Translations under genes and position numbers: made by a program
Notes under the pieces: generated by a model
Seen by the model: only the letters and a program-made list of their open reading frames with translations
Databases searched by the model: none
What the model was told of the DNA's origin: nothing
Assembly: GCA_964497585.1 (NCBI GenBank)
Contig: CAZCDS010000017.1
Span: 1 to 64,000, forward strand
Length of the DNA: 64,000 bases
DNA from: CAZCDS01 sp964497585
Lineage (GTDB): Bacteria > Desulfobacterota > Desulfomonilia > Desulfomonilales > Desulfomonilaceae
Reading direction: 5' to 3'
Shown here: piece by piece, positions 51,838 through 60,946 of the stretch
Numbering within the stretch: the stretch's first letter is position 1
Layout: each line of letters begins with the position of its first letter

Positions 51838-52113
51838 TCTATCGAATCAAGACATACCTTTGCAAGGGCGATTCCTTCACGGCCGCCAATACTCGCGTGC
51901 AAACCGGTTCGCGCGTATTTCAAATGAGAACACTATCATCCCGCGGAAAGATCTGAAGGTCGGAATCCGTCAAGCGGTACGGCGGAGTCCGGGGACCCTC
52001 TGATACCATTATCGATGTGAGACAACGCTTCTCAACGTGCAGGAATGGACAATTTGGTGCGTCGCAGATCATCAGGGAAAGCATCCGAGCTACCGATCTG
52101 TCGCAAATCGGTA

Positions 52114-53403
52114 TCAAAAGGGAGATCTGCGAAGGATACTCTGCTCCCGGCCGGCTCCGACTGAGATCATCGCGACGGGCACGCCGGTGAGGTGTTCAAT
52201 GGTCCGCACGTAATGACGCGCGTTCTTCGGAAGCTCATCGAAGGCCCGGCATTCGCTGATCGGCTCGTTCCAGCCCGGCAGCTCGGTGTACTGCGGTACC
52301 ACCCGCTCCAGATCGTGGATGTCGGCCGGAACCCGGTCGATGAGTTCGTTGTCCAGCTTGTACGCCGTGGCCAGTTTCAGGGGCGATAGTCCGCTTAGGA
52401 CGTCAAGCTTCGTCAGGACGATGCCGCTTACTCCGTTAAGCCTGATGCTGTGGTTTAGGATGACTATGTCGAGCCAACCGCAGCGTCTCGGTCTTCCGGT
52501 CGTGGCTCCGTACTCGGCCCCTTTCTCTCGAATATACTCCCCGAGGTCATCCTGGAGTTCGGTGGGAAATCCTCCGGATCCGACACGGGTGGAATAGGCT
52601 TTGGCTACGCCCCAGATGTTGTCCAGATGCGAAGGACTTACGCCTGCGCCGGTGCTCACGTTTCCTGCGACCACGTTTGAGGAGGTCACAAAGGGGTAGG
52701 TTCCGTGGTCAATGTCAAGGAGCGTACCCTGTGCGCCTTCGAAGAGCACATGCCTCCCCTCGCTGATCTTCGTCTGGAGAACCCGGGATACGTCCGTGAT
52801 GTGGGGGGCGAGTTTCGTACCGTATTCCAGGTATTGTTCCGTAACCTTTTCCGGATCCACCTTGGGACGCTTGAAGCGTTGTTCGATAAGGAAGTTCTTC
52901 TCTTCCAACGCCGCTCGAACACGTTGTCGCAGGCTGTCGGGGCGAATCAGGTCCCCGATCCTGATCCCCATTCTCGAAGCCTTGTCTTCGTACGCCGGGC
53001 CAATTCCACGACCGGTCGTGCCGATCTTCGCTTTACCCAGAAGCTCTTCACGGCCGTGATCAATGACCTTATGATACGGCATGATCACATGCGCGCGATC
53101 AGATATTATGAGCTGTTCATCGTTCCGGAAGTAGCCTCTTCTGCGCAGTTCTTGCTTCTCTTCCAGGAGGATTCCAGGGTCCACCACCAGGCCGTTGCCG
53201 ATGACGTTCAGGGTGTCCGCGTAGAGGATCCCCGAGGGGATGAGGTGGACAATGATCTGCTCGCCCGCCACGTTAAGCGTGTGACCCGCGTTGTTACCGC
53301 CCTGAAAGCGGACCACGACTCCGGCCCGACTGGTCAGGAGATCGACGACTTTTCCTTTACCCTCATCGCCCCACTGGGTGCCAAGTATGACAAGAGTACC
53401 CAA
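52114..53403 (-). CDS. purA: Adenylosuccinate synthetase
   Basis: A 429-residue enzyme joining IMP and aspartate with GTP in AMP synthesis. The P-loop GTQWGDEGKGKVVD is near residues 8-21, the IMP-binding GNNAGHT near 37, TTGRGIGPAYEDK near 130, and the switch and C-terminal SVGAGREQ region are complete. The start appears to be TTG, since the conserved N-terminus (GTLVILGTQWGDEG) leaves no room for an upstream ATG. It follows serA by 21 bases and is probably transcribed with it. Confidence 0.96.
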   Translation of the reverse strand: MGTLVILGTQWGDEGKGKVVDLLTSRAGVVVRFQGGNNAGHTLNVAGEQIIVHLIPSGILYADTLNVIGNGLVVDPGILLEEKQELRRRGYFRNDEQLIISDRAHVIMPYHKVIDHGREELLGKAKIGTTGRGIGPAYEDKASRMGIRIGDLIRPDSLRQRVRAALEEKNFLIEQRFKRPKVDPEKVTEQYLEYGTKLAPHITDVSRVLQTKISEGRHVLFEGAQGTLLDIDHGTYPFVTSSNVVAGNVSTGAGVSPSHLDNIWGVAKAYSTRVGSGGFPTELQDDLGEYIREKGAEYGATTGRPRRCGWLDIVILNHSIRLNGVSGIVLTKLDVLSGLSPLKLATAYKLDNELIDRVPADIHDLERVVPQYTELPGWNEPISECRAFDELPKNARHYVRTIEHLTGVPVAMISVGAGREQSILRRSPF

Positions 53404-53424
53404 AACCTTGCCCCCTTCACTAGC

Positions 53425-55068
53425 TCACGGTTGATATGCCGGAAGCGCCCGACGAACTTGCCGATCATCCAGTATGACCTGCCGGACATTCAGGATTCCG
53501 TCTATGCCGCTGATCCGCTCCAGAGTCTCCCGGTCGGCCGGCGTGTCCAAATTGATGATCGATAGGGCTTCGCCGCCTACAGCGTCCCGGGAGAGATTCA
53601 TCTGAGCAATGTTGATCCCCCGGTCGGCCAGCGCCCGGGCTATGCCCGCCACCATGCCGGGAATATCCCGATTGGTGACAACCAACATGGCTCCTGCGGG
53701 CGCGGCCTCGGTTACGTAGTGATCGATCCCCGTGATCCTCGGTTCCTCGGTCTCACGGGTAGTGAACGCGCCCTGCACAGAGCGGGACAAGCCGTTGGCA
53801 AGCCCCAGACGAATGACCAGCGTCGAAATCCGGTCCGTGGCCTGCTTGTTCGCGGTCTCTGAGACGCGTATGCCCCTCTGTTGAGCAATGTATAACGCGT
53901 TAACCGCGTTGACTTCGGGACCCTCGGTACGGTTCAGGAGCCCTACGAGGGCCGCATTGGTTATCGGCTTGACATCCCACAAAGCGATCTCGCCCCGGTA
54001 TTCCACTTCCAACTCCGTAACGAGCGGTTCAACCAGGCAGACGGCCAATCGAGCCAATCTCCAGGCCAGGTCCATATACGGGCCGACCCGAGCCACCTCC
54101 GTGGCGTCAACGGCCGGAACATTCAATGCGCTCTTTGCGACTCCGTTTTCCAGGTAGTCGATCAGCTGTTCGACCGCGGCCAACGCGACGTTCACTTCCG
54201 CCTCATCGGTGGAAGGACCGAGATGAGGGGTCACCACCACCTGGGGATGCTCTATGAGGGCCCGGTCTGTGGGGCATGGCTCTGAGAAAAAGTCAAGCCC
54301 GGCGCCGGCAACCTTTTCGTCTTCGAGTGCTCGGAGCAAGGCTTGCGAATCGATGATCCCTTCCCGGCCGCAATTGACAATGATCACGCCCTGTTTCATC
54401 GCCTCAAACGCCTGATCGTCAAGGAGGCCACGGGTTTCCTCATTCAGAGGAGCGTGGACCGAGATCACGTCCGATGAGGCCATCAGCTCGTCCAGAGATA
54501 CAAGACGGGCGCCCATCCGGGACGCGGCGTCTCGGGTAACCATCGGGTCGTATCCCAACACGTTCATTTTCAGACCGCGTGACGCGCGTCTACTCACGAG
54601 ACTTCCCACTCTGCCCAGGCCTATCAGGCCTATGGTTCTCCCCGCGATCTCCCTGCCCTGGAACTTCTTTTTCTCCCACTTGCCCCGCTTCGTCGAGAGC
54701 ACCGCCTGCGGGATGTGTCGATGCACGGCCATGACAAGGGCTATCGTGTGTTCCGCCAGAGAGACCGCGCTGACTCCGGGACTCGTCAGTATCACCACTC
54801 CGTGCCGCGTGGCTTCAGCGACGTCAATACTCTCCGTGGCCGACCCGGCTATCCCGATCACCCGCAGCCGAGACGCAAGCCTCAGGACCTGTTCGTCGAC
54901 CCTCACCTCCTCGCGAATCAGAAGTCCGTCATAGTCGGCAATGATCTTCGAGAGCACATCCTGACTCAGATCCGACCGGACATCAGCCTCGAATCCGGGT
55001 CGGGACCTGAGCAGATCGATTCCCCGCGAATTGACGCTCTCCGAACAGAGGATCGTGTAGCCCATCAT
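53425..55068 (-). CDS. serA: D-3-phosphoglycerate dehydrogenase
   Basis: A 547-residue enzyme of the long bacterial type that starts serine synthesis. Domains in order are a substrate/NAD catalytic core (1-310) with the GLIGLGRVGSLVSRRA nucleotide loop near 147, catalytic residues in NCGREGIID, the Glu before HPQ and TPHLG, then the ASB allosteric domain (about 320-450) and a C-terminal ACT domain (about 455-530: DIPGMVAGIARALADRGINIAQMNLSR) for serine feedback. Two ATGs stand in tandem; 55068 was chosen. serC is upstream and purA downstream on the same strand. Confidence 0.96.
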   Translation of the reverse strand: MMGYTILCSESVNSRGIDLLRSRPGFEADVRSDLSQDVLSKIIADYDGLLIREEVRVDEQVLRLASRLRVIGIAGSATESIDVAEATRHGVVILTSPGVSAVSLAEHTIALVMAVHRHIPQAVLSTKRGKWEKKKFQGREIAGRTIGLIGLGRVGSLVSRRASRGLKMNVLGYDPMVTRDAASRMGARLVSLDELMASSDVISVHAPLNEETRGLLDDQAFEAMKQGVIIVNCGREGIIDSQALLRALEDEKVAGAGLDFFSEPCPTDRALIEHPQVVVTPHLGPSTDEAEVNVALAAVEQLIDYLENGVAKSALNVPAVDATEVARVGPYMDLAWRLARLAVCLVEPLVTELEVEYRGEIALWDVKPITNAALVGLLNRTEGPEVNAVNALYIAQQRGIRVSETANKQATDRISTLVIRLGLANGLSRSVQGAFTTRETEEPRITGIDHYVTEAAPAGAMLVVTNRDIPGMVAGIARALADRGINIAQMNLSRDAVGGEALSIINLDTPADRETLERISGIDGILNVRQVILDDRQVRRALPAYQP

Positions 55069-55249
55069 GGTCCGCCTTCGGGCCATTGCCTGCGGAGCAC
55101 GCGCTCCCTTTGACGCGAGAAACGGTCAGGGTAGGGGGCGCCCTCCATGGTAATCCCTGACCGAGCCAAATCTTTCTGAGCAGTCAGCGCATCCCCACGC
55201 GGAGGCCATATGGTCCGGCGTGCGATAAACACCGACCGCCGCCGGTTGT

Positions 55250-56335
55250 CTAACCGTTCTTGTCGGCAAAGGTCTTCATGAAATCGACGAGGTAGCGTAC
55301 CGCGTCGATCCCTGTAGGATTGTAGATCGAAGCCCGACATCCGCCAACGGAACGGTGTCCCTTGAGCCCTCCCAGGCCGTTTTCCAGGGCATCGGCCACA
55401 AATTTCTTCTCCAGATCTTCGCTTGGGAGCCGAAAAGTTACGTTCATCATGGAGCGGCTGTCACGGTCGGCGGTTCCCGTGTAGAAATCATTCTCGTCTA
55501 TAAAGCCGTAGAGCATTTCGGCCTTTTCCCGATTGCGTCGTTCTATTTCGGTCATGCCGCCAACCGTTTCCTCGACCCACTTCAGGACAAGCTGAACAAG
55601 GTATATGTTCACGCATGGCGGCGTATTGAAAAGAGAGCCCTTCTCCACCTGCGTAGTATACTTGAGCAGGGTGGGAAGCTCTTTTGGAACCCTCTCGAGC
55701 ATGTCCTGCCTAATGATTACCAGGGTTACTCCTGCGGGGCCGAGGTTCTTCTGAGCCCCCGCGTAGATAAGCCCAAAGGGCGCGACATCGAACTGTCTCG
55801 AGAGTATGTCCGACGACATGTCCGAAATGAGCGGCACGTCTCTTGTGTCAGGAAAGCCCGACCACTGGGTACCCTTGATGGTGTTGTTAGAAGTGATGTG
55901 CAGATATGCCGCTCCGGGAGTAATGTTCAAATCCCTCGGGATATACCGAAAGTCCCGGTCCTCGCTCGAAGCAATGACCTTGTACGATTTCTTCAGGATG
56001 TCTATTTCTTTGATGGCCTTTGTCGACCAGGTCCCTGTGTTGACATAGTCGGCAGAGGACCCTTCCGGTATCAGGTTCATGGGAATCATGTAGAACTGTG
56101 CGCTCGCCCCTCCCTGGAGGAAGACGATCTTGAAGTCGTCCGAGAGCTTCATGAGTCGTTTGAGGCGAGTCACCGCATCGTTGAGGACATCCTCGAACAA
56201 CGCGGACCGATGACTGACCTCCGTGACCGACATTCCGGAGCCCTTGAAATCGAGAAACTCCTCTTTGGCTTCTTCCAGGACTTCCAGGGGCAGTGCAGCA
56301 GGACCCGGATTGAAGTTGTGGATACGACCGGCCAT
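55250..56335 (-). CDS. serC: Phosphoserine aminotransferase
   Basis: A 361-residue PLP-dependent enzyme, second step of serine synthesis and a pyridoxal-phosphate biosynthetic step in some bacteria. The start IHNFNPGPAALPLEVLEEA and the middle SDMSSDILSR region are typical, and the catalytic Lys is in YAGAQKNLGPAGVTLVII near residue 195. The C-terminus with KFVADALENGLGGLKGHRSVGGCRASIYN is diagnostic. GAGGAGG precedes the ATG. It lies 181 bases upstream of serA. Confidence 0.96.
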   Translation of the reverse strand: MAGRIHNFNPGPAALPLEVLEEAKEEFLDFKGSGMSVTEVSHRSALFEDVLNDAVTRLKRLMKLSDDFKIVFLQGGASAQFYMIPMNLIPEGSSADYVNTGTWSTKAIKEIDILKKSYKVIASSEDRDFRYIPRDLNITPGAAYLHITSNNTIKGTQWSGFPDTRDVPLISDMSSDILSRQFDVAPFGLIYAGAQKNLGPAGVTLVIIRQDMLERVPKELPTLLKYTTQVEKGSLFNTPPCVNIYLVQLVLKWVEETVGGMTEIERRNREKAEMLYGFIDENDFYTGTADRDSRSMMNVTFRLPSEDLEKKFVADALENGLGGLKGHRSVGGCRASIYNPTGIDAVRYLVDFMKTFADKNG

Positions 56336-56783
56336 TCTTCTACCTCCTCAGGAAAATGGCTAGGGAGCGCCCAGCGCAAGGCCCGTACATTACTCCATGA
56401 CGCAATCGATTTTCAACAGAAATCGCACGAGAAGCCTTTCCGGGCACAGGATGAGCACGGCAATTCAGCGAATTGAGCCCCTGCTCAGGAACGCTCAACC
56501 CCCAGGGATTGCCACCGAGCATCGAAAAGAATAAGACTTCCCCTTACTCCAACTCCCGCCTCGAAGACAAGAGAGGCAGAAAGCGGCGAACCTCAAAGAG
56601 ATATCACCTGTCACATGGTTTACAGCGCATTGGTATCACTCTCGTACGCAGTACCGGAGTGCAAGGCTCAACTGCATGTGACCCCTCCTGGAACAATATT
56701 TCCCAAGAGGATTGAAGAAGGCTTCTTTTTGTGCCATGATTATTATAGAAAAGAAGGGTAAGCCGGGCCGGAGGAGAGTTGCA
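56336..56783. other. Divergent intergenic region
   Basis: 448 bases between serC and the small membrane gene. No gene was recognised. GAAGAAGGCTTC followed by five T residues near 56715-56732 is a weak terminator-like hairpin on the plus strand. Confidence 0.35.
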
Positions 56784-57110
56784 ATGGAAGAGAAAAGCGT
56801 CTTCTGGACCCTCGTTCCCCTCATACTTATAATCATCTTGCCCTGGCTGGTCGGCTATTTGGGGGCGAGGAAGAAGAAGGCACAGCAGGAACAGGAAGAC
56901 GGGATGCCGACGATATACCGGGCCGCGGGAACGAGGGAGAGCGAATCATACGATGAGGAGGAGGAATGGTTGTTCGGTGCATCGGAAGAACAGCTTGGTC
57001 AAGCACCCTCTCCCGGCCAGGCAGAGTACGAGGAAATCCGGCCATATTACGAGACCCCGGCTCCTGAGGTCAGTTCCAAACCGATTAAACCCAAGTGGTG
57101 GGGCGCATGA
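56784..57110 (+). CDS. Small single-pass membrane protein
   Basis: A 108-residue protein with one membrane segment (about 9-27, LVPLILIIILPWLVGYL) followed by a basic stop-transfer (ARKKKAQQ) and a long acidic, Glu/Tyr/Pro-rich tail probably in the cytosol. GGAGGAGAG precedes the ATG at 56784; a start 24 codons upstream was rejected. The stop overlaps the next ATG. No family was recognised. Confidence 0.72.
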   Translation: MEEKSVFWTLVPLILIIILPWLVGYLGARKKKAQQEQEDGMPTIYRAAGTRESESYDEEEEWLFGASEEQLGQAPSPGQAEYEEIRPYYETPAPEVSSKPIKPKWWGA

Positions 57111-57616
57111 TCGCACGCTTTGCGGCGCACGCATCATCGGTCTGCACATGGCGCTCCAGCCTGATCATTCTCGTACTTCTCGTTGGAGGCACGCTGCTCG
57201 CCAACACCGCGGGCGCTTCGGGCAAGAAGGCTCTCGGTGAACTAACCTGGGAAATGCCGGGTCGCCTGTCGATCTACGACCTGCAGTTCGGACCCGCGGT
57301 GCTCAAGAAGAAGACCTGGCACTTCCTCGGCAACATCCGTTCCCTCAATGCAGGACGGTTCAAAGATCGTCTGACGCTTATGGTCCGCTTCTCGTACAGA
57401 TCGTCCAAACCTCAGATCCCGCTGAAATTCGTCATAAAGCTTCCGCAGACCCGGCAGTACGAAGAGACGGTCAACCTTACCAGCCGCAAGGGGCGGTTCG
57501 CGTACCGATTCACGATACACCGTCCTGAGGATTTCAGGGGAAGCGGGTCCGTATACCTCTATTACGGATTCAGCATTGTGGATGTTCTCGATTTCACCAT
57601 TCGCAAGGGTTCGTGA
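57107..57616 (+). CDS. Exported hypothetical protein
   Basis: A 169-residue protein with a hydrophobic N-terminal segment (about 18-38, WRSSLIILVLLVGGTLLANTAGA) acting as signal or anchor. The rest is predicted mostly beta strand with many Lys/Arg (LTLMVRFSYRSSKPQIPLKFVIKLP), as in small periplasmic domains. The ATG overlaps the previous stop (ATGA), so the two genes are translationally coupled. Function unknown. Confidence 0.72.
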   Translation: MIARFAAHASSVCTWRSSLIILVLLVGGTLLANTAGASGKKALGELTWEMPGRLSIYDLQFGPAVLKKKTWHFLGNIRSLNAGRFKDRLTLMVRFSYRSSKPQIPLKFVIKLPQTRQYEETVNLTSRKGRFAYRFTIHRPEDFRGSGSVYLYYGFSIVDVLDFTIRKGS

Positions 57617-57743
57617 GATCAGAGGAGCGCACCTGTTCTCCGTGACCACTTGCGGGTTGTGCGGTCCGTTGCCTTGTTTTTTGGCGCCTTAATCCGAGGC
57701 TTCTGGTGCGAGGCCTTCCCCGGTGAATGCTCACCTCTTGCCA

Positions 57744-58475
57744 ATGAAGAGACACCGGTTAGATTCATTGCTGGTTGACAAGGGGCTAGCTCCGTCACGG
57801 GAGAAGGCCCGGGCTTTGATCATGGCTGGACGGGTTTTCGTGGACGGACTGAGAATAGAGAAGCCCGGCAAGGAGTTTGCCTCCGAGGCCACTGTGCGCG
57901 TGAAAGGCAACCTCCCGTACGTGAGTAGAGGGGGATTCAAACTTGAGGCTGCCCTGGACGGATTTGGTATAGATCCCAGCGGGTTGAGCATACTAGACGC
58001 CGGGGCTTCAACCGGCGGTTTCACGGATCTGCTGCTCCAGCGGGGAGCCGCGAAGATAATCGCGATCGATGTCGGATACGGCCAATTCGCATGGCGCTTG
58101 AGGCAGGATCCCCGCGTCACTGTGATGGAACGCACGAACATTCGTCACCTGGACCCCGAACAACTCCCTTTCGCGCTCGACGGGGTGGTGGCGGATCTCT
58201 CATTTATTTCCCTGAGGCTCGTGCTCGGGAAGTTCAGGGACGTGCTTCCCCGAGGCGGGTGGGCGCTACCGCTCGTCAAGCCCCAGTTTGAGGTGGGACG
58301 GGAATCCGTCGGAAAACACGGAGTAGTTAGGGATGAAACGAAAATCAGACAGGCGCTGAATTCTCTGAAAGAGTGCGCATCAAACTCCGGGTTCCTGGTT
58401 TTGGGGGAACTGGAGTGCCCGATACGGGGCCCGAGAGGAAACCGCGAATTCTTCCTCTCCTTACGCAAGAAATAG
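57744..58475 (+). CDS. tlyA: TlyA-family rRNA (cytidine-2'-O)-methyltransferase
   Basis: A 243-residue protein with an N-terminal S4 RNA-binding domain (RLDSLLVDKGLAPSREKARALIMAGRVFVDG near 4-34) and a FtsJ-like methyltransferase domain. Motif I is LDAGASTGGFTDLLLQRGA near 86-104, followed by VDLSFISLRLVL-like and LVKPQFEVGRE stretches with the catalytic Lys. TlyA methylates cytidines in 16S and 23S rRNA; the older label hemolysin is less likely. No strong ribosome-binding site precedes the ATG. A GCCCG/CGGGC hairpin follows the stop. Confidence 0.92.
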   Translation: MKRHRLDSLLVDKGLAPSREKARALIMAGRVFVDGLRIEKPGKEFASEATVRVKGNLPYVSRGGFKLEAALDGFGIDPSGLSILDAGASTGGFTDLLLQRGAAKIIAIDVGYGQFAWRLRQDPRVTVMERTNIRHLDPEQLPFALDGVVADLSFISLRLVLGKFRDVLPRGGWALPLVKPQFEVGRESVGKHGVVRDETKIRQALNSLKECASNSGFLVLGELECPIRGPRGNREFFLSLRKK

Positions 58476-58755
58476 CCCGAAGACGGGCACCCACGTAGTC
58501 ACGAGGGGAACGCGCTTCTTCCCAAACGGTCATTACGGGCTAGGAGCCTGTCGAGCAACTCGAAAGATAGCAGTACGGGGTTGGAGCATCCGGCGTTTCG
58601 TGGTCGGCGCAGGAAGCCCTACTCGAGGCTCGAGGCCTCTTGATTTCCACGAAACGGGGTGTTTGTTAACGAGAAGTGGCGTTTCTGCCTTATTTTGGGA
58701 TATTATCGAACCGGAACGGGCAGATTTTTCCCACTTCTCCACATCTTGAGCACAT
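58476..58755. other. Intergenic DNA left of the IS630 element
   Basis: No gene was recognised. It holds the inverted repeat listed at 58594-58656. Confidence 0.4.
58594..58656. repeat. Inverted repeat with nested dyad
   Basis: CGTTTCGTGG (58594-58603) is the exact reverse complement of CCACGAAACG (58647-58656). The loop contains CTCGAGGCTCGAG, itself partly self-complementary. It may be a small non-autonomous element or a transcript hairpin. Confidence 0.45.
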
Positions 58756-59865
58756 TATAGCGTTTCTCTAAAGTTCTGTCGGAATGGCGCAGGTTATTGT
58801 GTCTTGGTTCTTTCTGTCGATGAGCCACCTGAGAGCTTGGGTGAGTCGATCGATGAGTTGCTCTTGGGTTTTCGCGGAGAAGCCTGAGGACCACTCGGCT
58901 TTCATGATGAGCCAGAGCCGTTATATGGGGTTAAGATCGGGTGAATAGGGAGGAAGAAAGATCGGCTCAAACCGGCTCCAGTCGGGTGATGTGCTCTTGT
59001 GCCAAGAAGCTTTGTCCAAGATCAGCAGGTTGCGGGGGCGCTCGAACAGGATATCCCGGTTGGCGTGCTCCAGGAAGATTTGGAAAATTGCGGTATCGGA
59101 ATGCCTGAATTCCCGCGCGTAGAATTCACCCGTTCTGGGCTTGACCAAGCCGGTCATTTTCATTCTGATATGTGCTCCGAGGTATGGCCGGCGGATCTGG
59201 TCTCCCTTTCTCGCAAACCGCCTTTTCGGCCGTGGGACTCCTTCGACGCCGCACTCGTCAAGAAATTACAAATCTATGCCCTCATCCTTGAGCCGTTGCC
59301 TGATCAACTCAATAAAGGCTTTTCTCTTTTCTTCGTCCTGGCCCTCAGGCCAAGGGCGGGGAACTTTCAGACGAAATCCCTCATCGACAAGCCATCGCAT
59401 GAGCGTACTGGAACCTGCTTCCAGCTCACAAAATTCAGTGAGGTATCCATGGAACTTGCGTCCCGTCCAGTGCGTCTCATTGGCTCGTTCCGGGTGGAGA
59501 ACCAGTTCTCGGTATTCTTGGGCCGGCTCCTCCCTGATCTTGCGCGGCCGCCCGGACCTTTGACCCTCTGTGAGTCCGTCGATACCGCGCTCATTGAACC
59601 GCCGCACCCAACGAGAGACCGAATCCTCGTTCACACCGAACAGAGCGGCGACTTGCCCGTGAGGCAGGCCCATTGCCAATGCCTTGATGCCCTTGAGGCG
59701 AGTGAAGGTCCGCATGCTGGGCCCCGCTTTGCCAGCCGTCTCAAGTTCCTCCAAAGTGCAGTTTTCTGTATTCGGGATGCTCCGTGGTCTAGACATGTCG
59801 CGAAAAAAGCATATCCGGCAAAAAAAGTCGCGGCTTTTTCGCGATTATTTCCGAGAACCGCTATA
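58756..59865 (-). mobile_element. IS630-family insertion sequence, inactive
   Basis: The ends are TATAGCGTTTCTC (58756-58768) and GAGAACCGCTATA (59853-59865), inverted repeats with one mismatch, each beginning with a TA that fits the TA target duplication of IS630/Tc1 elements. The length of 1110 bases is typical. The transposase is on the minus strand and carries two nonsense codons. Confidence 0.85.
58768..59796 (-). pseudogene. IS630 transposase with two in-frame stop codons
   Basis: One continuous frame runs from an ATG at 59796 to a final TAG at 58768, about 342 codons. The N-terminal helix-turn-helix pair is intact (ALAMGLPHGQVAALFGVNEDSVSRWVRRFNERG). A TAA at 59266 replaces the codon before FLDEC, where a hydrophobic or Tyr residue is usual. 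A second TAA at 58921 stands exactly where the catalytic Glu of the DDE triad is expected (LNPI then stop; relatives have NPIE). The first two acidic residues (FLDE and LLILDKASWHK) remain. The reading frame downstream is preserved to the normal end, so decay is recent and by point mutation. Confidence 0.88.
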
Positions 59866-59867
59866 TC

Positions 59868-60041
59868 TCCGGGAAAGCGATCCGACGAGGATCTTTCCGG
59901 AGCACGAAAGAACTCATCGCGAAGATAGAAGACTTCGCTGAACATTACAATAAACATGCTCGACCCTTCGTTTGGACAGCGACAGCTGATTCCATTCTAG
60001 AGAAGGTCGAGAAGATATGCAGACTTATTAACGGGACATGA
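59868..60041 (+). pseudogene. C-terminal fragment of a second IS630 transposase
   Basis: Directly right of the inverted repeat, the plus strand reads ISGKAIRRGSFRSTKELIAK, then an AEHYNKHARPFVWTATAD stretch and LEKVEKICRLI before a stop, 57 residues. The RRGSFRS and HYN-x-PFVWT elements are the signature of IS630 transposase C-termini. The upstream part is missing; the boundary coincides with the end of the first IS, on the opposite strand. The left flank does not contain a clear remainder, so a deletion probably accompanied insertion. Confidence 0.8.
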
Positions 60042-60247
60042 CACTAGTCATGGCGAATTGTTTGGGAGGATTGTGGGCATGAAACAAATTAGTATCTCCT
60101 GGGACGCTTTGCTATAGAAGTCTTTCTGAACGAAACCATCAACGACGTCGAGACCCAGCTCTCTCAAAGGAACTGGAGAACCTTGAGCCGCCGATGCCAA
60201 AGAAAGAGAGCCCTATGTCCAGTCGCCGCGGAGCGGGCACATAAGGA

Positions 60248-60946
60248 TCAAAGGTCTTTCTTGACGGTAATGCCTTTTCCTTTCATTTCCTTGAGAGCTT
60301 GGGCAGTGGTCTTTGGTGCTACTCCTTTACTCAAGCCCTCTATCACCGTGACCTTGTATCCCGCATCGGCGGCGTCCACAGCCGTTGCCTTGACGCAGTA
60401 ATCTGTGGCTATACCGTAGACGATAAGTTTTTTGATGCCGTTCTTCTTAAGGATTTTGTCCATTCCGGTTTTTGCCCCTCCGTCGTCCTTAAAACCGGAA
60501 TAGCTGTCGAAGTTCTTGTTCTGACCCTTTTTGACAACGGCCACAAAAAGGCCTTTGTCCAGAAGGAGGTTCGCATTGTCCGTCCCCTGGACGCAGTGGG
60601 GAGGCCACAGAACCTGGGTTCTGCCATCGATCTTGATGACTTCAAACGGTTTCTTGCCCTTGTGATTCGTATAGAAAGAGACATGATCCTTGGGATGCCA
60701 GTCCTGTGTAGCGAAAATCAGGTAGCCTTTCTTCTTAAGGTCTTCGGTGGCTTTCCGCACCTTGTCGATGAAGTCCTTATCCGTTCCCTTGACGGCGAGA
60801 GATCCCTTTTTCAGTGTGGTAAAATCTCCTTGGATATCCACAACGATGACGCCGACACCCTGTTCAGCGAAAACCGGTGGAACACCTCCGACAAGGACCG
60901 TCAGGCCCAAGACCAGAGCAAACAGAACGAAGAATCTTCTTTTCAT
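60248..60946 (-). CDS. Exported nicotinamidase/isochorismatase-like cysteine hydrolase
   Basis: A 232-residue protein with a signal peptide (1-27, PPVFA end) and a PncA-like domain. Catalytic and metal residues are visible: Asp in VVDIQGDF near 36-43, metal ligands in ATQDWHPKDHVSFYTNH near 80-96, the cis-peptide/oxyanion segment LWPPHCVQGT near 113-122, and the nucleophile Cys in GIATDYCVKATAVDA near 174-188. Nicotinamidases hydrolyse nicotinamide to nicotinate and are normally cytosolic, so export is unusual. GGAGGTATT lies ahead of the ATG. No NAD-salvage neighbour is present. Confidence 0.9.
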   Translation of the reverse strand: MKRRFFVLFALVLGLTVLVGGVPPVFAEQGVGVIVVDIQGDFTTLKKGSLAVKGTDKDFIDKVRKATEDLKKKGYLIFATQDWHPKDHVSFYTNHKGKKPFEVIKIDGRTQVLWPPHCVQGTDNANLLLDKGLFVAVVKKGQNKNFDSYSGFKDDGGAKTGMDKILKKNGIKKLIVYGIATDYCVKATAVDAADAGYKVTVIEGLSKGVAPKTTAQALKEMKGKGITVKKDL

